Source: JBGTIS01 sp041745535 (GTDB lineage: Bacteria; Bacteroidota; Bacteroidia; Cytophagales; Cyclobacteriaceae). From it: 38,054 nt of DNA. Within the stretch, counting starts at the first letter, position 1, and every line of letters starts with the position of its first letter. The translations under genes were made by a program, and so were the position numbers. Under the pieces are notes generated by a model, which made no database searches, was not told the DNA's origin, and saw only the letters and a list, made by a program, of their open reading frames with translations. The stretch lies in assembly GCA_041745535.1 (NCBI GenBank), contig JBGTIS010000365.1, forward strand, positions 1 through 38,054, read 5' to 3'. Positions 18,361-25,944 of the stretch are shown here, piece after piece.

Positions 18361-18699
18361 ATGGCTTATAAAGAAAAGGAAATAGAAAAACGATACTATT
18401 CTATTGGTGAAGTCGCGGAAGATCTGAATATCAATCCTTCGCAGATTCGTTTTTGGGAAAGTGAATTTGATATTATCCGGCCCCAGAAGAATAAGAGCGG
18501 AAAAAGGCAGTTTACCAAAGAAGACATTGAAAACATACGTTCGGTACAGTTTTTAGTAAAAGAAAAGGGACATACCCTTGAGGGTGCCCGAAAAATATTA
18601 AAAAATAAGTCAAAAGCTGTACATAGTAAAGCAGAAATGATTGATTGTCTTAAAAATGTAAGAGCTTTTCTGCTGCAAATCAAGGAGCAGCTGGACTAA
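18361..18699 (+). CDS. MerR-family transcriptional regulator
   Basis: A 112-residue protein with an N-terminal MerR winged helix-turn-helix: YYSIGEVAEDLNINPSQIRFWE at about 12-33, and an RQFTKEDIENIRSVQFLV wing/helix region ending near residue 62. The short coiled tail has no cysteine-rich metal site or drug-binding domain. It belongs to the compact MerR type common in Bacteroidota with unknown effector. It lies 19 bases upstream of dprA and 59 bases after rmuC, so it may be co-transcribed with them. Whether it controls them cannot be said. Confidence 0.88.
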   Translation: MAYKEKEIEKRYYSIGEVAEDLNINPSQIRFWESEFDIIRPQKNKSGKRQFTKEDIENIRSVQFLVKEKGHTLEGARKILKNKSKAVHSKAEMIDCLKNVRAFLLQIKEQLD

Positions 18700-18718
18700 C
18701 AGTAAATAAAATTTCGGA

Positions 18719-19825
18719 ATGACAAAGATTTACCAGGTTGCCCTTAGTTTGATTCCTGGAGTGGGTAATGCTTTGGCAAAAGTTTTAATAAGCTACTGTG
18801 GCTCGGCCGAAGCGGTTTTTAAAAGCAGAACGTCACAACTCGCCAAAATTCCCGGAATTGGAAGTAAAACCATTCAGGCAATCCGTGTAAATCAGGTATT
18901 GGAAAAAGCAGAGCGGGAAATACAGCATTGTGAGAAGAAAAATATCAGCATTCTTTCTTTTACAGATGAAGCATATCCGCATCGTTTGAAGCAAATTTAC
19001 GATGCCCCGGTTGTATTGTATTACAAAGGAAAAGCCAATCTGAATGCGCAAAAAGTAGTAAGCATAGTAGGTACCCGGAACGCTACAGCTTATGGGAAAA
19101 AGGTTGTAGAAGAAATTGTAGAGGGTTTGGAAAAGCACCATGCATTAATCGTTAGTGGTCTGGCTTATGGTATCGACATTCATGCCCACCGAAGCTCCCT
19201 TAAATGTGGTTTGAAAACAATAGGCGTATTGGCCAATGGTCCGGATATTATTTACCCGTATAACCATACAACTACTGCACAGGAAATGCTAGATCACGGT
19301 GCCTTGGTAAGCGAAATCAAACCCGGCGTGAAACCGGAAGCGCATTATTTTCCTGCCCGCAACCGCATTATCGCAGGCATGGCTGACGTTACTATTGTAG
19401 TGGAGGCAGCCACATCCGGTGGAGCATTAATTACAGCCAATTTGGCCAATGATTATAACAGGGAGGTATTTGCCTTGCCAGGGAATGTACATCAAATGTA
19501 TTCAAAGGGCTGTAACACGCTTATTAAATCTCACAAAGCGCATTTATTCACCAGTATTGAAGATATAGAATATATAATGAACTGGGATTTGCCCGATGGT
19601 CCTTCACAGCCTGATAGAGTTACTTTAGATTTATCTGGTCTAACTGAAAATGAGCAAAAACTTGTTCAATTGCTCGCAAATTATCGGGCTGGTATGTTGC
19701 TCGACGAAATTAGCTGGAAATCCCAAACTCCTATCAATCAATTGGCTTCACTTTTGCTGAATTTAGAGTTTAAGGGGATTATTAAGTCTTTGCCAGGAAA
19801 AAAATATAAGCTTGCCCGCATATAG
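18719..19825 (+). CDS. dprA: DNA-processing protein DprA (Smf)
   Basis: A 368-residue DprA that binds incoming single-stranded DNA and loads RecA in natural transformation. Seen: an N-terminal helix-hairpin-helix/SAM-like region (IPGVGNALAKVL and IPGIGSKTI); the Rossmann DprA fold from about 100 with SIVGTRNATAYGKK, VSGLAYGIDIHAHRSSL and FPARNRIIAGMAD; the TSGGALITA stretch; and a C-terminal winged helix (about 310-368). Length is normal and nothing is missing. No competence pilus or ComEC gene is in the window. A perfect 14-base palindrome lies at 19832-19845 just after the stop, but without a T run. Confidence 0.96.
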   Translation: MTKIYQVALSLIPGVGNALAKVLISYCGSAEAVFKSRTSQLAKIPGIGSKTIQAIRVNQVLEKAEREIQHCEKKNISILSFTDEAYPHRLKQIYDAPVVLYYKGKANLNAQKVVSIVGTRNATAYGKKVVEEIVEGLEKHHALIVSGLAYGIDIHAHRSSLKCGLKTIGVLANGPDIIYPYNHTTTAQEMLDHGALVSEIKPGVKPEAHYFPARNRIIAGMADVTIVVEAATSGGALITANLANDYNREVFALPGNVHQMYSKGCNTLIKSHKAHLFTSIEDIEYIMNWDLPDGPSQPDRVTLDLSGLTENEQKLVQLLANYRAGMLLDEISWKSQTPINQLASLLLNLEFKGIIKSLPGKKYKLARI

Positions 19826-19924
19826 AATAACTCAATAGCTATTGAATAGATAAGTTTTCTAAGCTTGACAGCAAGTGAGCTTTAAGCGATACTAATCCCG
19901 GAAATAATAACCAGTAATTGCACA

Positions 19925-21118
19925 ATGACGGAGGATTATTACCAGATTTTAGGGTTACTCTATGACGCGTCTCAGGATGATATCAAACTGGCTTACCGGC
20001 AATTGGCAAAGGCTTATCATCCTGATGTAAATAACGGGGATACGGAAAAGGAAGATCGTTTCAAAATGATCAGCCAGGCATACGAAACCTTATCGAATGC
20101 GGAAAAGAAGAATTCTTACGACCTGTGGTTATTATTAAAGCTTTCGGAAAGAAATACGGGCGGTGTATCGGCCGATAGCCAGGGCTCCTGGGCTTACAAT
20201 AAAACTGTATGGCCGCGTTATCAGCCCTATAAAAAAGGCCCGGTCACCTATTCTAAAAAAACTTATATCATAGCTACCACTCTGGTAGTGGCCCTGTTTC
20301 TTTCTATATTCCTGATCCCGGTTATGCTGGCCAAATATTCTTCGGAATATCATTATAAAAAAGCGGTAGAATTTTATCAAGGTGCCCATTATTATTCCGC
20401 GCTAACCAGCCTGGATCACGCAATTGTTGATTTTGGAAATAAAAATGCCGAGGCCTGTTTGTTAACAGCTATTATACTGATGGAACAATACCAGCAGTAT
20501 AACGACGCGGTAATGTATGCTGAAAAAGGCATTGAGAAGGTAAAAGATCCAAAAGATAAGGCCAGCTTTTATTATATTAAAGGCAAAGCTTTAAAAGAAA
20601 ATGGTGCCTACGATTCTTCCAGAGTCGCTTTTGAAATGGCCTTGCATTTATGGAATTTTCACTCAAATCGTGAAAAGGAAGAAGCCGGACAGCCGCGTTT
20701 CTGGTCCGCACAACCTGAAACCGATGCTTTACTCGTCTATCTGCCTCCTGTTATTGAGGAGTTATCAGAACAGAAACTGAACTATGCGATAGGCGAAATA
20801 GCTGCTTTTTTTCAAAATGATTACACAAGTGCTATTAAAAGTTTTAATGAAATTATTTTAACTGATAAGCAAAACCCAGACGCATATTATGGAAGAGCTT
20901 TTTGTGCTTACAATTTACATAAGCCACAGGAAGCTGTAAATGATTTTGATTACTTTCTTCGGCATCGTCCTGAACATGGTATGGCTTATTATTTCAGAGG
21001 AATAGCTAAAATACAGCTGGATTCGGTTATCAATGGGTGTGAAGATCTCATACATGCTCAATCCCTCGGCGTGAGAGAATCTGGCATGTCTATTACCCAA
21101 TACTGCATGAAAGAATAA
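19925..21118 (+). CDS. J-domain/TPR membrane protein
   Basis: A 397-residue protein: J domain at 1-68 with HPD at 32-34; a linker; one membrane helix at about 113-135; then tetratricopeptide-like repeats to the C-terminus, the clearest from about 300 (NPDAYYGRAFCAYNL, HGMAYYFRGIAKIQL). The end carries a GCEDLIHAQSLG cap. By topology the J domain is probably cytoplasmic and the TPR part outside, so it could couple Hsp70 action to envelope assembly; this is inference. Its TAA stop directly abuts the stop of a convergent TPR gene with no base between. Confidence 0.85.
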   Translation: MTEDYYQILGLLYDASQDDIKLAYRQLAKAYHPDVNNGDTEKEDRFKMISQAYETLSNAEKKNSYDLWLLLKLSERNTGGVSADSQGSWAYNKTVWPRYQPYKKGPVTYSKKTYIIATTLVVALFLSIFLIPVMLAKYSSEYHYKKAVEFYQGAHYYSALTSLDHAIVDFGNKNAEACLLTAIILMEQYQQYNDAVMYAEKGIEKVKDPKDKASFYYIKGKALKENGAYDSSRVAFEMALHLWNFHSNREKEEAGQPRFWSAQPETDALLVYLPPVIEELSEQKLNYAIGEIAAFFQNDYTSAIKSFNEIILTDKQNPDAYYGRAFCAYNLHKPQEAVNDFDYFLRHRPEHGMAYYFRGIAKIQLDSVINGCEDLIHAQSLGVRESGMSITQYCMKE

Positions 21119-21757
21119 TTACTTTAGTGTTTTCTGATTGCAAATATCTCTGATAATCTCATAAGATTTCAAATCCCCCAGTTCCCCGGCTTTACTTAAA
21201 TCGAGACAACCTTCCAGTAATAATCCATGCTCGATTCTGAGCACACCCCGCAGGTAATAAGCATCTACACTTTTTGGATGAATTTCTAGTATTTTCGTAC
21301 AGTCGTTAATAGCATCCTGAAATGCTTCAAGCTGTTGCCGGGCCTGCCCTCTTCTCAGATACGCATTAACATTATTTTCATTAATTTTGATAACTTCACT
21401 AAGATCTTTAATAGCCCCATAATAATCCTGAAGCTCATACTTTACATTTCCTCTTTCAAAGTATGCTTCCTGAAAAGCAGGATTGATATCTAATGCAATG
21501 TTGTAGTCTTTCATAGCACCATGATAATCCTCAAATATTTTTTTCGCGTTACCCCTCATATAAAACGCCTGGTAATCAAAGGAATCAGCTTCCACAGCCT
21601 GGTTAAATTTTAAAAGAGCCTCCTTGTATGATCCTTTTTCGAATAATTCCAAACCGGCTTCTTTAAAACTGGCTGAATTACCTTGACCGAATGCTATGGA
21701 ACTGCTTAAAAAAATAAGAACAGCACATACCATTAACTTCATGAATTTTCGTATCAT
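21119..21757 (-). CDS. Secreted TPR-repeat protein
   Basis: The start is set at the ATG at 21755-21757, which begins a good signal peptide (basic MIRKFMK, hydrophobic core, cut after AFG-Q). ATGs at 21784 and 21742 are alternatives. The mature protein is almost wholly TPR repeats: successive units with YxxAxxxFxxA, YxxRGNAK, AYFERGN, AYLRRGQA and AYYLRGV signatures, about five in all. The tail has a GCLDLSKAGELGD cap closely like the GCEDLIHAQSLGV cap of the convergent J-domain/TPR protein. It is likely a periplasmic scaffold for protein-protein contacts. Partner unknown. Confidence 0.85.
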   Translation of the reverse strand: MIRKFMKLMVCAVLIFLSSSIAFGQGNSASFKEAGLELFEKGSYKEALLKFNQAVEADSFDYQAFYMRGNAKKIFEDYHGAMKDYNIALDINPAFQEAYFERGNVKYELQDYYGAIKDLSEVIKINENNVNAYLRRGQARQQLEAFQDAINDCTKILEIHPKSVDAYYLRGVLRIEHGLLLEGCLDLSKAGELGDLKSYEIIRDICNQKTLK

Positions 21758-21958
21758 TTTATTTAAAAAGTTTTTGTAACTCAAATTACCTAAAATATCT
21801 CAAAAGGTTAAATGGCACGCCATTGAGGTAATGTAAGATTCCTTCATTCTTACTTATTATTTCTGAAGTTCATTAAAAATATCTTCTATCCTTTACATAT
21901 ATTTCCAGGGATTAACAAAAATAGCATTATCAGCTTCTATAAGAACATATAGTATTAT

Positions 21959-23002
21959 ATGGTGAAAAAATTTATTTATGCCGCATTAATTATTTTAACA
22001 GTCGCGGTAATATGGAATTTTGATTTGGTACGTTACGGTTTATCACAGGCAAAAGGACAAATTAAAATAGTATGGCAGGCGCGCGATATAGAAGTTGTGC
22101 TTCAGGATACCCAGGTGCCCGATTCAATTAAAGCAGGAATCAGGCTGGTGCAGGAAATTAAACAATATGCTGTTGATTCAGTAGGCGTAAATCAGTCTGA
22201 AAATTATTCTACTTTTTATAATCAGTATGGCAAAGATATTTTATGGGTAGTTACCGCCTGCGAGCCTTATGGGCTTAAGAATAAAGAGTGGTCATTTCCA
22301 TTGATTGGTACTTTTTCTTATAAAGGATTTTTTAATTATGACTGGGCCATAAAAGAAAAAGCGAACCTGGATCAGCAAGGATACGATACCGGCATCCGAA
22401 CGCCCAGTGCGTGGAGCACGCTTGGTTTTTTTAAAGACCCTATTTTATCGAATTTTTTAGAACGCGATCAGGGAGAACTGGCCAATACTATTATACATGA
22501 ACTAACCCATGGTACAGTATTTATCAAAGACAGCCTGCAATTCAATGAAAATATCGCGACGTTTGTTGGAAATATAGGTGCCGCGAATTTTTTAACTTAT
22601 AAATATGGTCCCCATTCTGAGGAATATCAGACCTATATGGATGGATTACAAGACCGGGAACTGTATACACAACATATTTTACAAGGTGCCGATCAACTGG
22701 ATAGTTTGTATTATTCTTTTACTAATTCGCAAGACAATAGCACCAAACAGGAATTGAAGGCCAACCTGATCAGGCAAATAATGAGTAATGCTGATAGGTT
22801 GAACTATAAAAATACAAAAAGGTATCATAAGCTTGTTACCTATTACTTGAAACCTGAAAATTTCCCTAATAATACTTATTTTATGTCATTTATCAGGTAT
22901 CAGGCCGACCTGAGTGAATTGGAAAAAAAATATGAGAATGAGTTTAATTTTAACCTGAAAGTGTTTCTTCAGTATTTAAAAGACAAATATGAATCGATAT
23001 GA
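21959..23002 (+). CDS. Putative zinc aminopeptidase (PF10023-like)
   Basis: A 347-residue protein with an N-terminal hydrophobic anchor (about 4-22) and a zinc-metalloprotease site: HELTH at 180-184 gives two His ligands and the catalytic Glu, and Glu197 in FNENIATF is placed to be the third ligand. The WSTLGFFKDPILSNFL stretch before it and the VGNIGAANFL stretch after it fit the predicted-aminopeptidase family. It likely acts in the periplasm, membrane-tethered. It stands alone on the plus strand with AT-rich DNA on both sides. Proteolytic activity has little support outside the motif, so the exact substrate class is open. Confidence 0.85.
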   Translation: MVKKFIYAALIILTVAVIWNFDLVRYGLSQAKGQIKIVWQARDIEVVLQDTQVPDSIKAGIRLVQEIKQYAVDSVGVNQSENYSTFYNQYGKDILWVVTACEPYGLKNKEWSFPLIGTFSYKGFFNYDWAIKEKANLDQQGYDTGIRTPSAWSTLGFFKDPILSNFLERDQGELANTIIHELTHGTVFIKDSLQFNENIATFVGNIGAANFLTYKYGPHSEEYQTYMDGLQDRELYTQHILQGADQLDSLYYSFTNSQDNSTKQELKANLIRQIMSNADRLNYKNTKRYHKLVTYYLKPENFPNNTYFMSFIRYQADLSELEKKYENEFNFNLKVFLQYLKDKYESI

Positions 23003-23360
23003 TTTTTTTAAAAAGGGAAAAAGTAAATTTAAGCTTAAAAAGTGCTTTTTATCCAAAACTACTGTAATGCTGAAAGGAAAATATGAATGAGAATTTAGGA
23101 TATACCGTAATTTATCAGGTCATTTGATAATGAAAAATTTTAATATAATTATTTAAATATTATTAATAATTATAATACTTTTGAATGCTTTAAATTGAAA
23201 ATTAATTTTCTACATGTTTAATATAAATTTTAACAACAATTGAGATTAAAATCTTATATTTTTGTTTTTTCTGATAATTTTCAGTAATATTATAAGAATA
23301 AATAACATTTATTACATACCCTTTCTCTCATAATCACAGTACTCCGAAAACATCTACAAA
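23003..23360. other. AT-rich intergenic region before the family 4 glycosyltransferase
   Basis: No convincing gene. Seen: a weak A/T hairpin at 23037-23050 soon after the aminopeptidase stop; very AT-rich DNA at 23130-23190; a perfect 14-base palindrome at 23197-23210; and a TATTTTTG match to the Bacteroidota -7 promoter consensus (TAnnTTTG) at 23257-23264. A TTG lies only 14 bases before that box, closer than the consensus spacing, so the promoter is tentative. Confidence 0.5.
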
Positions 23361-24632
23361 ATGAAAATCGCACACCTTCCAGCCGGTTTTTTCCCAAATG
23401 TAGGAGGCGCACAAATCGCAACGCATAATATTGCTGAAAAGCAGCACTTATTAGGTCATGACGTTTATTTGATTGACCGAAGCACCAATAAGTGGGGCAC
23501 TTATAAAGCCTTAAAAAATGATGTTGCCTATAAGCTTCTTCCTATTATTCCTAAAACGTTAGAATTTGTAAGAAAAGCCGAAGTTAATTACAAAGCCAAT
23601 TTGAGTAACCTGATTGGTATGCAGTTAAGACATTATCAAAGAAAATATAAATTTGACGTTTGGCACCTAAATCTTTTAGGTCCTTTTATTATGTATGCCT
23701 TACCACATCTTAAAAAGATGGGAGTACCCATAGTGGGTACCTGCAGGGGAATGGATATTCAGAAGTTTCCTGAAGCAGGTTATGGCTGGCGCCTTACCGA
23801 CAATACCTGGGAGGATAAACTAAGAAACGCGTTTAACGAAATAGATATTCTTACCGCGATCAGTAATAGTGTGAAGAAAGAATACCTGGAATTAGATGTG
23901 CCGGAGGATAAAATATTCAGTATCCCGAACGGTGTTAATTGTGAATATATATCGGCATATGAAATTGACAAATGCAAAATAAGACAAGCAGTAGGATGGC
24001 CAGAAGATAAAAAAATTATTATCACGGTAGGCCGGAATCATCCCAAGAAGGGCTATAAATTTATTCCGGAAATCATCAGCCATTTGATAAAAGAAAGAAA
24101 TGATTTTTTGTGGGTTATTGTAGGAAAAGGAAGTGAGGAAATATATGAACTCGCCAAGCAGCAGGGAGTAGCGCAATACTTAAAAATTATGCCTCAAATA
24201 GGTTTGAAAAGGAGCGAAACCGATAGCAAATATCAATTCCCTTCCGGTGATTTGGTTTCATTATATAAAGCTGCTGATATTTTTGCTTTCCCAACCCTGA
24301 TAGAAACATTTGGTAATGTTAATCTGGAAGCCATGGCTGCCGGACTACCTGTAGTGGTAACAGATGCTCCCGGTTGCCGCGATATTGTTTTTCATAACCA
24401 GAACGGATTAGTATCGCCCGTGGGAGATACGCTGGCGATGGCCAATAATATATTGAAAGTAATGACTTATGAGAGTTTGAGAGAGGCATTGGTGGCTAAC
24501 GGAACTGCTTATACAAAAAATATAAGCTGGTATAACGTGGCCAAACAATATGTTTCCTGTTATGAAGAAGCGATACGAAGAAAACAAGAACATATGATCA
24601 GTACAAAGCCTTCGCAAATGCTGGTCCACTAA
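23361..24632 (+). CDS. Family 4 glycosyltransferase
   Basis: A 423-residue retaining GT-B glycosyltransferase. Seen: N-terminal acceptor-domain entry FPNVGGAQIATHNIAE with the Gly-Gly loop; VGTCRGMD near the middle; the donor-domain start GRNHPKKGYKFIPEI near residue 223; and the nucleotide-sugar-binding segment around 311-335, including ETFGNVNLEAMAAGLPVV. It is expected to work in the cytoplasm on cell-surface glycan or glycolipid precursors. It is a single-gene unit followed by its own terminator, with no other glycan genes adjacent. The sugar is unknown. Confidence 0.92.
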   Translation: MKIAHLPAGFFPNVGGAQIATHNIAEKQHLLGHDVYLIDRSTNKWGTYKALKNDVAYKLLPIIPKTLEFVRKAEVNYKANLSNLIGMQLRHYQRKYKFDVWHLNLLGPFIMYALPHLKKMGVPIVGTCRGMDIQKFPEAGYGWRLTDNTWEDKLRNAFNEIDILTAISNSVKKEYLELDVPEDKIFSIPNGVNCEYISAYEIDKCKIRQAVGWPEDKKIIITVGRNHPKKGYKFIPEIISHLIKERNDFLWVIVGKGSEEIYELAKQQGVAQYLKIMPQIGLKRSETDSKYQFPSGDLVSLYKAADIFAFPTLIETFGNVNLEAMAAGLPVVVTDAPGCRDIVFHNQNGLVSPVGDTLAMANNILKVMTYESLREALVANGTAYTKNISWYNVAKQYVSCYEEAIRRKQEHMISTKPSQMLVH

Positions 24633-24670
24633 TTTTATATGTTTTAGATTATAAAAAGTAAGTATTCTTA

Positions 24671-24704
24671 AAAAGTTTAAGCGGTGCGGTTTAAACTTTT
24701 TTTT
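24671..24704 (+). terminator. Rho-independent terminator after the family 4 glycosyltransferase
   Basis: Perfect 10-base stem (24671-24680 with 24691-24700) around a GC-rich 10-base loop, with T continuing to 24704. It lies 38 bases after the glycosyltransferase stop. The stem is AT-rich, but the loop and T run fit an intrinsic terminator. Confidence 0.75.
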
Positions 24705-24872
24705 ATGAAAAAAATGGAAATACCAGTAGTTTAGTTTCTCCTATGGATTGAAATTATTACTATTGCGCATAATTCCTGGCTTTTTATAAATAATTAAAAA
24801 GAACAGGAAACTCAATAACCCCGGAATTCGTTTCGTTTCAATAAATATTAATAATATTTTCAAAGTTCACTC

Positions 24873-25235
24873 ATGAGTAAGCCTGACCTGCGCTCAAAAT
24901 ATTCCGCATTCCTTTCTGGAAATTTAATTGCCGTAATCTTTTTTTTCATTATAGGCTTACTAATTGTATCTACTTTAGGATATTTCGACGAAGGAAATTA
25001 TCTTCATTATAGCAGCGTATGGGATTACATAAACAGGGGTTTGGCCCTTAATGATCTGGCAGGGGCAACTATTGCTGTAGTAGTAATGGGCATAATTATT
25101 TTTAATACCCTTACCCTTATCCCCCGTTTGAAAAACAAGATCATTTTCAGATTACTCTTTTCTATTTCACTAATCCCGGTCGGTATGCTCATCGGCATAT
25201 CGGTAATTTTTATCATGCTCAACGTGATTAAGTAG
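24873..25235 (+). CDS. Small membrane protein of unknown function
   Basis: A 120-residue protein with three predicted membrane helices (about 17-38, 62-83 and 91-118), a short soluble segment between the first two, and basic residues (KSK, RLKNK) marking cytoplasmic loops. I recognise no family motif. It starts at ATG 24873 after a 170-base spacer from the preceding terminator, so it appears to have its own promoter, and it converges on the ahpC-ahpD remnant. Coding is supported by the clean hydrophobic pattern and length. Confidence 0.7.
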   Translation: MSKPDLRSKYSAFLSGNLIAVIFFFIIGLLIVSTLGYFDEGNYLHYSSVWDYINRGLALNDLAGATIAVVVMGIIIFNTLTLIPRLKNKIIFRLLFSISLIPVGMLIGISVIFIMLNVIK

Positions 25236-25282
25236 TTCGCTGGCTTTAGCCTGAATTGCTGCTGCCAGCTAAGCATGGTAAG

Positions 25283-25310
25283 AAAAAAAAGCAGGTAATT
25301 ATTACCTGCT
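25283..25310 (-). terminator. Rho-independent terminator for the leftward ahp remnant
   Basis: Read leftward: a perfect 10-base inverted repeat (25290-25299 with 25301-25310) followed by eight T (A at 25283-25290 on the plus strand). It lies 24 bases after the stop of the ahpC-ahpD remnant and has no T run in the plus direction, so it serves the leftward gene. Confidence 0.85.
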
Positions 25311-25334
25311 CAATCGATAGGCTGGGTTATTATT

Positions 25335-25565
25335 TTAATATACAATCAGGCTCATACTTTTTACTACACTTGAGAGCCGCATTGCATCAAAAACGCGTTC
25401 TTCTGAAGTACCCAAACCAATTAAAGACACCTCGTGTGATTTTACACACATTTCACAGCCGTTAACAGCCGAAACCGCTATGCTCATTAGTTCAAAGAAC
25501 TCTTTTTCAGTAGAAACTACTGCTGTCTTTTTAAATTCTGGAAATTTTTGTCCTATAGTAATCAT
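25335..25565 (-). pseudogene. ahpC-ahpD deletion fusion remnant
   Basis: An open frame of 76 codons made of two unrelated parts. Residues 1-21 (MITIGQKFPEFKKTAVVSTEK) match the start of AhpC-type peroxiredoxins. From about residue 20 on, the protein matches the C-terminal core of AhpD, with the redox pair C37-EM-C40, His44 and the AMRLSSVVK helix. The AhpC catalytic cysteine region and roughly the first two thirds of AhpD are absent. The simplest reading is an in-frame internal deletion of an ahpC-ahpD operon that kept the original start and terminator. It has no internal stop, so a small CxxC protein could still be made. A natural small AhpD-like protein is the alternative, but the peroxiredoxin-like start argues against it. 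Confidence 0.7.
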
Positions 25566-25944
25566 ATTTCTTCTGTTTATATGGTCTGAATTTTATTACT
25601 TTCAGTTGGAAAAACTAGGACTGAAATGTGTTAATTCAAATCTATAGTTTCTGTGATAATATAGACAAAACCTATATCAAGCCGCTATTTCGAAGACTTT
25701 GAATTCTGATTACTGAATTTGAGGAACACTTTAAAAATACTTTAATCAAAAGGTGAAATAATGAAAAATATTTATGCGTTTTTTTTAAAAAATATCCATC
25801 GACTGGAAATATTCTTAAAAATCGCGCCGAATGGAGCAAAACCGGTCAAGGAGATTGAAAATTAAAAATCCGGTTAACCAAAAGAATAGCAGCTCTGTTT
25901 CTGTTATACTTAAACTTAACCGGATAAGGGTAGAGGATTTAATT
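25566..25944. other. Intergenic region between the ahp remnant and the PD40-OmpA gene
   Basis: No clear gene. It should hold the promoter of the leftward ahp remnant. A 34-codon plus-strand frame at 25761-25865 (MKNIYAFFLK...) is preceded by AGGTGA, an unusually good Shine-Dalgarno match for this group, but its composition is not convincing and nothing follows it. No further peroxiredoxin or AhpD fragments are visible here. Confidence 0.45.

Noticed and set aside
19832..19845. Perfect 14-base palindrome after dprA as terminator
   Set aside because: No T run follows in either direction and the stem is AT-rich; left as a minor note.
23037..23050. A5G/CT5 hairpin after the aminopeptidase gene as terminator
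   Set aside because: Two-base loop and nearly all A-T pairs make it too weak to call.
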